Of a stretch of DNA of 43,908 bases, positions 1 through 7,921 are shown one piece after another. Both the position numbers and the translations under genes were made by a program. The notes beneath the pieces were generated by a model. It was not told the origin of the DNA. It searched no databases and was given only the letters and a program-made list of their open reading frames with translations. This stretch comes from Alphaproteobacteria bacterium (GTDB lineage: Bacteria; Pseudomonadota; Alphaproteobacteria; Micropepsales; Micropepsaceae), in assembly GCA_028865545.1 (NCBI GenBank), contig JAGWJY010000031.1, positions 1 through 43,908 of the forward strand. The letters are read 5' to 3'. Position 1 is the stretch's first letter, and each line of letters starts with the position of its first letter.

Positions 1-15
1 CCGTCGCTTGGACGG

Positions 16-225
16 GCGGTCGATGCGAAGGTCTGGAGGCGTCAACCCCGGGGGGAAGCAAGGTGCTTAATGGTTTGCCGCCTGACGTGCGGACTCCTAG
101 GGCTTGCCGTAGCTTTCAACGAAAAGACGGGTTTTCCGCCGGGCCATCACACACCGATATGTAGGAGAGAGGGCACCGCGCGGTGCCCGCCTTTTCGTAT
201 GTATATAAGGGCCGTACGCCTTGCA
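16..225 (-). repeat. Structured 3'-flank repeat, copy A
   Basis: Read on the minus strand, this stretch starts right after the stop codon of the lipoprotein gene ending at 226. It matches the stretch after the EF-G-like gene (20223-20421). The best core is 60-114, which agrees with 20324-20378 at 53 of 55 positions; weaker similarity reaches position 16. A 12-bp stem pairs 186-197 with 120-131 (one G-U pair) and encloses a 54-nt loop, which holds a small palindrome at about 172-187. An AT-rich box (199-205) precedes the stem. No convincing reading frame is present. It could be a conserved 3'-UTR RNA, a small repeat, or both. The left edge may be cut by the window. Confidence 0.75.
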
Positions 226-891
226 TTATTTTGCCGGCGGCGGCGCGCGCAACGCCCAGGCCACGATCTGCGCCAGCGCGCGGCCCAGCGCCGTGTCGAG
301 CGCTTCCACGGCGGCATCGACCGAGTTCTGCGCGGCGGGAACCTCCTCGGACGCATCGAAATTGTCGACCACGTCGCGGGTCACGGCGTTCAGCAAACGC
401 GCCTGGATGCGCACGACCGCGGTGGGAATGCCGTCCGGCTGGTCGTAGCGCGCTTCGAAATCGCGCAGATCCGTCGCCAGAACATAATCGGCGTGCGGCG
501 CGTCGCTGTCCGGCGCCACCTTGGCGATGCGGCCGCTGGCCTCGAAGGCCTGCAGCACGGCGCTCTGCAGCAGCACCGGCAGCTGGTCGGGCCAGGCGGC
601 GTCGGCGTAGTAATCCAGCGTCGCGGGCGGGCGGAAGATGGCGATGCGGTCGCTGTCGAGGCCGGCGGCGGCGTCCGGCGTCAGGATCGACAGCGCCCAG
701 GACACGTTCGGGCCGGGGGCCGCGGCGGGGCGGGGGCGCAGGACATACAGCTTGGGCTGCGCGGGCGTCCCCAGCAGGTCGGAGGCCGTACAGCCGGCCA
801 AGACCAGTCCGGCGCCGGCCAGCAGCAGGCGGCGGCTCACCCGCATCATCGAAGCCGTCGCTCTCGTCGGTGTCGTCGATGTCGTAGTCAT
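226..891 (-). CDS. MCE/Mla-type transporter auxiliary lipoprotein (PqiC-like)
   Basis: A 221-residue lipoprotein of the ABC-type transport auxiliary component family (PqiC/LetA-associated type), expected in the periplasm anchored to the outer membrane and working with an MCE protein in lipid transport. A basic start and hydrophobic stretch end in a lipobox LAGC near residues 31-34. After it comes the family's typical 'KLYVLRP' strand. The ATG at 891 was chosen because it overlaps the stop of the upstream MCE gene as ATGA, implying translational coupling; two further ATGs at 849 and 846 would give a shorter signal peptide. It is the last gene of the transporter operon. Its stop is followed at once by repeat copy A. 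Confidence 0.85.
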   Translation of the reverse strand: MTTTSTTPTRATASMMRVSRRLLLAGAGLVLAGCTASDLLGTPAQPKLYVLRPRPAAAPGPNVSWALSILTPDAAAGLDSDRIAIFRPPATLDYYADAAWPDQLPVLLQSAVLQAFEASGRIAKVAPDSDAPHADYVLATDLRDFEARYDQPDGIPTAVVRIQARLLNAVTRDVVDNFDASEEVPAAQNSVDAAVEALDTALGRALAQIVAWALRAPPPAK

Positions 892-1736
892 TTCGGTGTG
901 TACCCCTTGCGCTGATCGCCGAAGAGCAGCTTCGTCGGCTGGCGGTTGAGCTGGTCCGACAGCTTGTTGAGGCTGACGACCAGCCTGCGCGTGTCGGCCA
1001 GAAGTTGCGCGAATTGCTCGAGACCCTGGCCCTTGACGAATTCGTCGGAGTCGCTGGCCAGCAGGTTGAGTTTGCGGACGCTCTTGTCGACATCGGCGAC
1101 GGTGGCGGGAAGGTCTCTCGAGGCCTCGGAAACATTGCGCAGCGTGGTGTCGATGTCGTCCGAGCGCGACGCCAGCGCGCCGGTCGTCTTGTCGAGATTG
1201 GCCAGGATATGGGCGAAGGCCACCTGGTTGTCGTCGCTCAGCACCGCGTTGATCTTGTCCGCCGCCTCGTTGAGCTTCTGCAGCAGTTGCGGCGCGCCCG
1301 CCGCCAGCTTCTGCAGCGTCGACGGCGCCGACTTGATGACGGGATAGCGCTGGTCGTCCTTGGCTTCCAGCACGGCGGCGCCTTTGCTGCCGCCGCTGAT
1401 CTCGACATAGGTGCCGCCCGTCAGGCCCTGGCTTTCGATCGAGGTCACCGAGTCGACGCGGATGCCGAGATGCGGCTGCACCTGCAGCGTGGCGATCACC
1501 ACCTGCGGATCGTTGGGATCGAATTTGAGGCTGTCGACCCGTCCCACATCGATGCCGTTGTAGCGGACCGTCGTGCCCTTGCCGAGGCCGGTCACCGGTC
1601 CGTTGAAGTTCGTCTGGTAATAGGCGAATTCCTGATTGTATTGCAGCCCCGCCAGCCACAGCAGCGCGATGACCAGCCCCAGCATGCAGACCAGGACGAA
1701 GGCGCCGACCGCCACGTAATTCGCTTTGGTTTCCAT
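888..1736 (-). CDS. mlaD: MCE-domain lipid-binding protein (MlaD family)
   Basis: A 282-residue MCE protein. One membrane helix (about residues 7-30) is followed by a single MCE domain (about 40-117, containing the 'VRYNGIDVGRV' strand and 'GLTGGTYVEISGG'), then a long helical C-terminal part rich in heptad-like leucines. Proteins of this kind sit in the inner membrane, form hexameric rings and pass lipids between the ABC permease and the periplasm. The start has a GAGGTGA ribosome site 6 nt away. It lies 9 nt after the ATPase gene and overlaps the lipoprotein gene by 4 nt. The single MCE domain with one membrane helix fits MlaD rather than multi-MCE PqiB/YebT proteins. Confidence 0.9.
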   Translation of the reverse strand: METKANYVAVGAFVLVCMLGLVIALLWLAGLQYNQEFAYYQTNFNGPVTGLGKGTTVRYNGIDVGRVDSLKFDPNDPQVVIATLQVQPHLGIRVDSVTSIESQGLTGGTYVEISGGSKGAAVLEAKDDQRYPVIKSAPSTLQKLAAGAPQLLQKLNEAADKINAVLSDDNQVAFAHILANLDKTTGALASRSDDIDTTLRNVSEASRDLPATVADVDKSVRKLNLLASDSDEFVKGQGLEQFAQLLADTRRLVVSLNKLSDQLNRQPTKLLFGDQRKGYTPK

Positions 1737-1745
1737 GACATCACC

Positions 1746-2516
1746 TCATGATGCGAGCGCCGCGCGCCCGCGCGGGCCGGAGAAATATTCCTGGATCCAG
1801 GGATCGCTGTCGTTGCGGAGCTCGTCGATGGTTCCGATCTTGAGGCGCCTGTTGACCAGCACCGCCACGCGGTCGGCCGTCGCTTTCAGCGTATCGAGGT
1901 CGTGCGTGACCATGAAGACGGTGAGGTTCAGGCTCTTCTGCAGGCCCCGCACCAGCTCGTCGAACAGGTTCGCCGAGATGGGGTCGAGGCCCGCCGTCGG
2001 CTCGTCGAGGAAGACCAGCTCGGGTTCGAGCGCCAGGGCGCGCGCCAGTCCCGCACGCTTCCGCATGCCGCCGGACAGCTCGGACGGGTGCTTCTGTGCC
2101 GCATCCTCGGGCAGCCCGACCATCGACAGCTTCATCGCCGCGACTTCGTTCATCAGGCGCTGCGACATGGTCGTGTATTCGCGCAGCGGGACCTGGATGT
2201 TCTCCGCCACGGTCTGCGAACTGAACAGGGCGCCGTCCTGGAAGAGAACGCCCCAGCGCATCTGCAGCGTACGCAGCTCCTTTTCGCTCATATGCATGAC
2301 ATCGCGGCCGAGCACCTCGATGCTGCCCTCCGACGGCGTCATCAGGCCGACGATGGAGCGCAACAGGACGGACTTTCCCGTGCCCGATCCGCCCACCACC
2401 GCAAGGATCTCCCCGCGGTTGACGTCGAGATCGACATGATCGTGGAGCAGCCGTCCGCCGACGCGGTTCACCACGCCACGCAGTCTAATCACCGGTTCGC
2501 TGGGCGCTTCGGCCAT
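1746..2516 (-). CDS. mlaF: ABC transporter ATP-binding protein (MlaF family)
   Basis: A 256-residue ABC ATPase. Walker A is GGSGTGKS (about residues 42-49), the signature is LSGGM (about 147-151), Walker B with the D-loop is LVFLDEPTAGLDP, and the switch histidine is in MVTHD. The short signature-plus-'RKRAGLARAL' form is typical of MlaF/MKL ATPases that drive MCE-type lipid transport. The start codon follows the permease stop without a gap, and its GGGG ribosome site lies inside the end of the permease gene. The C-terminal end is short and shows no extra domain. Substrate direction (retrograde or anterograde phospholipid transport) cannot be read from the sequence. Confidence 0.92.
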   Translation of the reverse strand: MAEAPSEPVIRLRGVVNRVGGRLLHDHVDLDVNRGEILAVVGGSGTGKSVLLRSIVGLMTPSEGSIEVLGRDVMHMSEKELRTLQMRWGVLFQDGALFSSQTVAENIQVPLREYTTMSQRLMNEVAAMKLSMVGLPEDAAQKHPSELSGGMRKRAGLARALALEPELVFLDEPTAGLDPISANLFDELVRGLQKSLNLTVFMVTHDLDTLKATADRVAVLVNRRLKIGTIDELRNDSDPWIQEYFSGPRGRAALAS

Positions 2517-3677
2517 TCAAATCCCCAAGACCGAGAACAGAACCGAGAACCCTGCGTCCAGTACGATCACCAGAAAGACGGCCTCAACCACCGAGCGGGT
2601 CGTCAGCTTGCCGACGCTGGCGGCGTTCCTCTCGACATTCATGCCTTCGTAGCAGCCGACCATGGCGATGACATAGGCGAAGACCGGCGCCTTGATCAGT
2701 CCGACCAGCAGGGTGTTTACCCCTACGGCCGTGTGCAGCTGCCTGATGTATTCGGGAATGGTGATGCCGAGGTCGAAGTAGCACATCACCGCGCCGCCGA
2801 TCAGGGCCATGATGTCGGCATAGAAGGTGAGGAACGGCAGGGCGATCACCAGAGCAATGATGCGCGGCAGGATCAGGACGTCGACGACATTGAGCCCGAT
2901 GGTCTGCATGGCATCGAGCTCTTCGTTCACCTTCATCGTGCCGATCTGGGCGGTGAAGGCCGAACCTGACCGCCCGGCGATGATGATCGCGGTGAAGAGA
3001 ACGCCGATCTCGCGCAGGACGCCGATGCCCAGCGCGTTGATGGTGAGGATCTCCAGGTCAAAGCGCTTCAGCTGGTCCGCCCCCTGATAGGCGAGGACAA
3101 TGCCGATCAGGAACATCAGCAGGCCGACGATGGGCAGAGCGTTGATGCCGACTTCTTCGATCTGGTGGACAATGGCCGTAACCCGGAGATTGCCGCGCGG
3201 TGCATAGATGGCCTCGAGCCATTCCAGCGTCACATGGCCGAGATAACCGATGATGCCGACCGCCTGAATCGCGACGTTATGGGTGGCACGCCCGATGCGC
3301 TCCAGGAATGCCGCGAGCGTGACGCGCTCCTCGATACTGACGGGCGGCGTTATATGTTCGCGCTCGATGCTGGCGAGCAGTGCCGTATAAAGCTCCGGCG
3401 TCTTGAATACGGGTACGCGGATACCGGCCGCTTCGAACGTCATCTTGGTGCGCACCAGGAGCCAGCCGCCGGTGCTGTCGAGTCTGTCTATCCCGCTTGC
3501 GTCGATCTCGACGTCAGAGGCATGACCGGCTTCCAGGGCGCGGAGCTGCGGATCGAGTATGGCGGCATGCCGTACGGTCCAGGAGCCACCGACCGTCAGG
3601 TAAAACGTTCGCCCCCGCTGTTCGACGTCGAGCCACGGGCGTGTGTCTATTTCGATAGCGCTGTCTGAGTTGCCCAT
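2517..3677 (-). CDS. mlaE: MlaE-type permease fused to an N-terminal STAS domain
   Basis: A 386-residue protein with two parts. Residues about 1-115 look like a STAS domain (the 'DASGIDRLDSTGGWLL' segment is the typical helix-capping region), the role played by separate MlaB in Escherichia coli. Residues about 125-386 are an MlaE permease with five to six membrane segments and the conserved 'GRSGSAFTAQIGTMKVNEELDAM' region. Such fusions are known in several proteobacteria. The start is only 11 nt after the stop of the SGNH-like gene, so it is probably on the same transcript as the acyltransferase pair. No mlaC or separate mlaB is found nearby. Confidence 0.92.
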   Translation of the reverse strand: MGNSDSAIEIDTRPWLDVEQRGRTFYLTVGGSWTVRHAAILDPQLRALEAGHASDVEIDASGIDRLDSTGGWLLVRTKMTFEAAGIRVPVFKTPELYTALLASIEREHITPPVSIEERVTLAAFLERIGRATHNVAIQAVGIIGYLGHVTLEWLEAIYAPRGNLRVTAIVHQIEEVGINALPIVGLLMFLIGIVLAYQGADQLKRFDLEILTINALGIGVLREIGVLFTAIIIAGRSGSAFTAQIGTMKVNEELDAMQTIGLNVVDVLILPRIIALVIALPFLTFYADIMALIGGAVMCYFDLGITIPEYIRQLHTAVGVNTLLVGLIKAPVFAYVIAMVGCYEGMNVERNAASVGKLTTRSVVEAVFLVIVLDAGFSVLFSVLGI

Positions 3678-3688
3678 CCCGGGGCATT

Positions 3689-4768
3689 CTAATCGGGCTT
3701 CTGCCCGGAGAGCAAAGTGGTGCTTGGCCCGGTCAATTCGACACCCAAATGGCTATCTTTCCCGCCGTTTCCCAGCATTCGTCTTAATAGGCGCATGCCC
3801 ACCGGCGGACGGAAGTGAATGAGGTCGATGTAGTCGGCGCTCCGCCCGTTCTTCAATACGTCGTCCGTGATCGCGTTGTGGTTCAGGAAGTCGAACAGCG
3901 CCACTTTGCCCTCGCAAGTCGCATTGTGACGCTCGACGTCGGCCAAAACGGTCTCCTTAAAGGCGATGAAATCCTTCCGGTCGTTGTGCAAATAGCGGTC
4001 GATCATGGCGTAGTTATCGGGCGGAAAAAACAAGATCGTACGCACATCACCACGGTGGCACAGCGCGCCGAGCGTCGCCTCGAACTGTTGGTGCTGCCAA
4101 GGACCCATCCGCAACACACGTTCATCACGATTGGTGAGATCGCGCCGAAAGATATTTGTGGTCATATGACTGTAGGCGTTGAATAGGTCGGGACGGTCTG
4201 AGGCTGTCTGCCCCGGACCAAGCTGCAGAAGCATGTAAAGCCCCAACGCGTGCATGCCTGCGGCTCCCCCGCTGAGATAGCGGGTCGTAAATATCCAGAG
4301 TGGGCGCCTCGGCGTCGGTTTTCCGTCGGCCGTCACCGTCAGGCGCAACTCATCGAAGCCCGGCCCGATTTTCTGCGCCTCTCCGTTTCCGGTGAAGGCA
4401 TCGAGCGCCATAACAATCGTCTTTACGGAGGGATGGCCCAGGGCATCCTGTGTGAACCGCCGTGCTTCGTAGGCGGTGATGCTCGAGACGCCATAGTCGA
4501 AGCTATTCACGTGGAAGGTTGGATCTATCAGAACGGGATCAAAACCTTCTCGCATACGGCTGGAGCCGACGAAAACGAGCGACGGCTCGATGCTGTCGAT
4601 CCATGCCGGTTTCAGAACGCGTTCGAAGCCGGAAACGGTCTGAATGCTTGGACCGTTCCGGTCATGAAGGATGTAGTAGTCCGCGAAGGCGTTAAACGCG
4701 ACGAGCGCCGCGATGGCGAGCGTCACGACCGACAGAAACCAGACAAGATAGCGTTTTGGGCTCATCAT
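3689..4768 (-). CDS. SGNH-like partner of an MBOAT acyltransferase
   Basis: A 359-residue protein with one N-terminal membrane anchor (about residues 8-29) and a large extracytoplasmic domain. A GSSRM motif (residues 68-72) fits the nucleophile block I of SGNH hydrolases, and a D-x-x-H motif (DLIHF, about 314-318) fits the C-terminal catalytic Asp/His. Its gene directly follows an MBOAT gene with no gap. In known systems (AlgI with AlgJ/AlgX, PatA/PatB, DltB/DltD) the MBOAT protein exports an acyl group and an SGNH-like partner transfers it to a cell-surface polymer. The acceptor here is unknown; no polysaccharide synthesis genes are next to it. The family call rests on the motifs and gene order, not on overall similarity that I can measure. 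Confidence 0.75.
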   Translation of the reverse strand: MMSPKRYLVWFLSVVTLAIAALVAFNAFADYYILHDRNGPSIQTVSGFERVLKPAWIDSIEPSLVFVGSSRMREGFDPVLIDPTFHVNSFDYGVSSITAYEARRFTQDALGHPSVKTIVMALDAFTGNGEAQKIGPGFDELRLTVTADGKPTPRRPLWIFTTRYLSGGAAGMHALGLYMLLQLGPGQTASDRPDLFNAYSHMTTNIFRRDLTNRDERVLRMGPWQHQQFEATLGALCHRGDVRTILFFPPDNYAMIDRYLHNDRKDFIAFKETVLADVERHNATCEGKVALFDFLNHNAITDDVLKNGRSADYIDLIHFRPPVGMRLLRRMLGNGGKDSHLGVELTGPSTTLLSGQKPD

Positions 4769-6256
4769 TCAGAACTGGAAGTAGATGAATGGACTGAGAT
4801 TCGACAACGCCAGCACCGCGGCGATGCAGACAAGACCAAATGCCACCGCGGTGCCACGGCTCGGCTGCCAGCGCAGGCGTCGAATTTGTCGGACGTTGGA
4901 CGTGCCTATTGGCGGGTCGAGCGCAGGGCGATAGCTCCACGTCATCTCCATGCTGTTGGGTGCAAACCAGACGATAGCGAACAGAGCGATGAGCGCAACG
5001 GCGGCGAGGGGCGAGAAAGTGATGAGAGACGAGCGGCCGCCTTCGCCGCAGAGCCCGCGCAGCATGAGCATGGCGGAGGGAAAATCCTCTGAACGAAAAA
5101 CGACCCACGCCACGGTTGTCGCAGCAAAAGTCAAGAACACCGAAGCAGGATGAGCCAGCGATTTCAAAATTGGCGGTAACTTGAGATCGGCATTCGCCCA
5201 AAGATTACGCCAAATGTGATTGACAATGAGGTAGAAGCCGTGAAGGCCGCCCCAGATCATGAACGTCCAGTTAGCGCCGTGCCACAAGCCCCCAAGCAGC
5301 ATGGTGATCATCAGGTTGGCGTAGCGGCGCGGCGCGCCTTTTCGATTTCCGCCAAGTTTGAAGTACAGGTAGTCGCGCAGGAAGGTAGATAGCGAGATAT
5401 GCCACCGGCGCCAGAATTCGATGATGCTCTCCGATTTATAGGGCGAATTGAAATTGAACGGTAGGCGGATGCCCAGCATGCAAGAAGAGCCTAGCGCCAT
5501 GTCGGTGTAGGCAGAAAAGTCGAAATAGATCTGAAAAGCGAAGAACAACGTGCCAAGCCATGCGTCGGTTGTGCTTAATGCCATGCCCTGATGCGCTGCG
5601 GTGAACACGACGTCTGCGAACGGCGCAAGGTTGTCGGCGATCAACGTCTTCTTCGCGAGGCCAATAGTAAACAGCGTGACGCCAAGAGACAGGTCATTGT
5701 CGCGTTCGACCGGTGTACGGCTCTGCGAAAATTGCGGAATGAGATCGTTGTAACGCACGATCGGGCCGGCGATCAAATGCGGGAAATAGCTCACGAATAG
5801 AGCATAATCGAGAAAGGAATAGCGCTGCGCCTTGCCTTCGGCTGCGTCAACCAGATAGCTGATCTGCTCGAAGGTGAAGAAGGAAATCGCCAGTGGCAGG
5901 AACAGGTGAGGTATCGGATAGGAGAGACCGAGTAGGCCGTCGGCGCTCGCCACGAACAGACCGGCATATTTGAATAACCCAATCAGTCCGAGATTGAATA
6001 TGAGCCCGGCTAGCAGTAATTCACGCACCGATTTTAAAAGCGAATGTCGCCGCGTGATTTCGCCGCCAATCGCATAGTTGACGATGGTCGAACCTACGAG
6101 CAGTAGGACAAAGTCCGCCCTCCACCAAGCATAAAAAGCATAGGAGATGAGCAACAGAAATGCGCGCTTGGCCCACGGGAAGCGCCTCTCCAGCAGGAGG
6201 AAGGCGAGCACGACGGCAAGAATGAAAACGATATAAGGGTATGAATTAAAGGGCAT
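4769..6256 (-). CDS. MBOAT family O-acyltransferase (AlgI-like)
   Basis: A 495-residue polytopic membrane protein of the MBOAT family. The hallmark block 'FWRRWHISLSTFLRDYLY' lies at about 281-298. The 'GGLWHGANWTF' block with the invariant membrane histidine (His326) follows, and a second 'GLHG' histidine is at 339. About ten to eleven membrane segments are visible. Family members such as AlgI move an acetyl group from the cytoplasm across the inner membrane for O-acetylation of surface polymers. It is the first gene of the acyltransferase pair and starts 53 nt after the monooxygenase stop. The length is normal for AlgI-type proteins. The acyl donor and acceptor are not determined. Confidence 0.92.
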   Translation of the reverse strand: MPFNSYPYIVFILAVVLAFLLLERRFPWAKRAFLLLISYAFYAWWRADFVLLLVGSTIVNYAIGGEITRRHSLLKSVRELLLAGLIFNLGLIGLFKYAGLFVASADGLLGLSYPIPHLFLPLAISFFTFEQISYLVDAAEGKAQRYSFLDYALFVSYFPHLIAGPIVRYNDLIPQFSQSRTPVERDNDLSLGVTLFTIGLAKKTLIADNLAPFADVVFTAAHQGMALSTTDAWLGTLFFAFQIYFDFSAYTDMALGSSCMLGIRLPFNFNSPYKSESIIEFWRRWHISLSTFLRDYLYFKLGGNRKGAPRRYANLMITMLLGGLWHGANWTFMIWGGLHGFYLIVNHIWRNLWANADLKLPPILKSLAHPASVFLTFAATTVAWVVFRSEDFPSAMLMLRGLCGEGGRSSLITFSPLAAVALIALFAIVWFAPNSMEMTWSYRPALDPPIGTSNVRQIRRLRWQPSRGTAVAFGLVCIAAVLALSNLSPFIYFQF

Positions 6257-6309
6257 CGCGTAATGATGAGTGGTTCTGGACGGCTGGCCGGACGATAGCA
6301 GACTTGGCC

Positions 6310-7830
6310 TTACGGCAAAGCGCCAAGGTGCAATTCACAGGGCTGCTTTTTGAGGGACAGGACAAAGTCGCCTTTGTGTGCCGAGTGAGTATACCACCAA
6401 TAGCTCAATGTGAAGCTCGGCCAGATTGTGGAGTTCGTGCCGTCGGGGTTGAGGTACCAGCTCCTGCAGCCGGTGAGCCATACAGTGCGCCGCATCCGGG
6501 CGTTGAGCCATGCATTGAAGGAGCGCTGAACATCTGCGCGCACTTCGACGCTGTCTGCCTCGCCTGACCATAACCATTTCAGGCAGCGCATAATGTAGCG
6601 TGTCTGCGCTTCGATCATGAAGATGATGGAATTATGGCCCAAGCCGGTATTCGGACCGAGCAGCATGAAGAGGTTAGGAAAGCCCTCTGCGGTAATGCCA
6701 TAATAGGCGCGGGCTGCACCACCGTTACGCCATTCGGCCGTTAGGTCACGTCCGCCGCGTCCGATCACCGTTACGCCGGGAAGCCAATCGGTCACGCGGA
6801 AGCCGGTGGCTGTGACAATGGCGTCGACCGGTCGCCGCACGCCATCGGCCGTCACGATGGAGTCTTGCTCGATCCGCTCAATTGGCGATGTAACGAGCAT
6901 GACGTCTTTGCGGTTCATCGCGGGGTAGAAGTCGTCGGACACCAGCACGCGTTTACAGCCAATCCTGTAGCTGGGCGTCAGCGCCGCACGCAGTTCTGGA
7001 TCAAGGACTGTAGCGTCGAGATATTCGCGCGCCGGCTTCTCAAGCTGCTTCATCAGCAACGGCCAAACGGTAAAAGCGATGGCGCGCAATTCCATTCGCG
7101 TATAAACGAAGGCTCGGTATAGCGTCTGCAGCAGTGGCACGTGACGGAAAAACGCTTTCGCTACCGCAGATGTCGGCCGGTCGAATCTTGGAACGATCCA
7201 CGCCGGGGTGCGTTGAAAAAGGTAGATTTGTCTGGCTTTTCCGGCGATTGAGGGCACTATTTGGATAGCACTAGCACCCGTACCGATCACGGCAACCGTC
7301 TTGCCGGCAGGGTCAAACCGTTCGTCCCATTCTGCGGAGTGGAATTTCGGCCCCTCGAAATCCTCAAGTCCTTTGATGTCCGGCACCGACGGCACGTGCA
7401 AAGCGCCGGTGCCGGTAACGACGGTGCGTGCCCACACCGTCTCGCCCGCACCTAGCGTCACACGCCAAAGTCGTGCGATCTCATCGTATTGAGCGCTAGA
7501 GACCGGGCTGTTGAACTGTAGATAGGGGTACAACTCGTTGTCGTCGGCAACACGTTTCATGTAACGCCAGATCTCGGCGCCGGACGAGTACGAGCGCGAC
7601 CAATCGGGGTTTTGCGCAAACGAAAAGGAGTAAAGAAAAGAAGGAATATCGCAGGCGATGCCGGGGTAGCGGTTGAACAGCCAAGTGCCGCCCAGGTCCG
7701 GCGCCTTTTCGAAGACACGGAAAGCGGTGCGCTTGGCTTTTTTCAGCGCAATCGCCATCGCGAGGCCACCAAAGCCTGCGCCGATAATGGCGACATCAAG
7801 AATTTCATCCTCTTTAGAGGACGCCTCCAT
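6310..7830 (-). CDS. Flavin-containing monooxygenase, Baeyer-Villiger type
   Basis: A 506-residue flavoprotein. The FAD-binding GAGFGG motif is at 17-22, and the Baeyer-Villiger fingerprint F-x-G-x3-H-x3-W-D is at about 158-169. The NADPH-binding GTGASA motif is at 183-188, and 'GGTW' follows the first Rossmann fold. Such enzymes use NADPH and oxygen to convert ketones to esters or to hydroxylate and oxidise other substrates; the substrate cannot be told. The ATG at 7830 has GGAG 8 nt upstream. A GTG at 7875 would add 15 residues that do not fit the family. It is co-oriented with the outer-membrane factor upstream and the MBOAT gene downstream. Confidence 0.9.
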   Translation of the reverse strand: MEASSKEDEILDVAIIGAGFGGLAMAIALKKAKRTAFRVFEKAPDLGGTWLFNRYPGIACDIPSFLYSFSFAQNPDWSRSYSSGAEIWRYMKRVADDNELYPYLQFNSPVSSAQYDEIARLWRVTLGAGETVWARTVVTGTGALHVPSVPDIKGLEDFEGPKFHSAEWDERFDPAGKTVAVIGTGASAIQIVPSIAGKARQIYLFQRTPAWIVPRFDRPTSAVAKAFFRHVPLLQTLYRAFVYTRMELRAIAFTVWPLLMKQLEKPAREYLDATVLDPELRAALTPSYRIGCKRVLVSDDFYPAMNRKDVMLVTSPIERIEQDSIVTADGVRRPVDAIVTATGFRVTDWLPGVTVIGRGGRDLTAEWRNGGAARAYYGITAEGFPNLFMLLGPNTGLGHNSIIFMIEAQTRYIMRCLKWLWSGEADSVEVRADVQRSFNAWLNARMRRTVWLTGCRSWYLNPDGTNSTIWPSFTLSYWWYTHSAHKGDFVLSLKKQPCELHLGALP

Positions 7831-7921
7831 CCCGTACGCTCCGCAGGCCCGTTGACAATATGTCAACTTGCCCACGGCACTGCAATCTCAAGCAAAACCG
7901 AGCGTTACGTAAAGAATAAAC

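Noticed and set aside
226-1659. 477-codon reading of the MCE lipoprotein
   Set aside because: The first 256 codons are out-of-frame shadow of the MCE gene; the lipoprotein begins at the ATGA overlap at 891.
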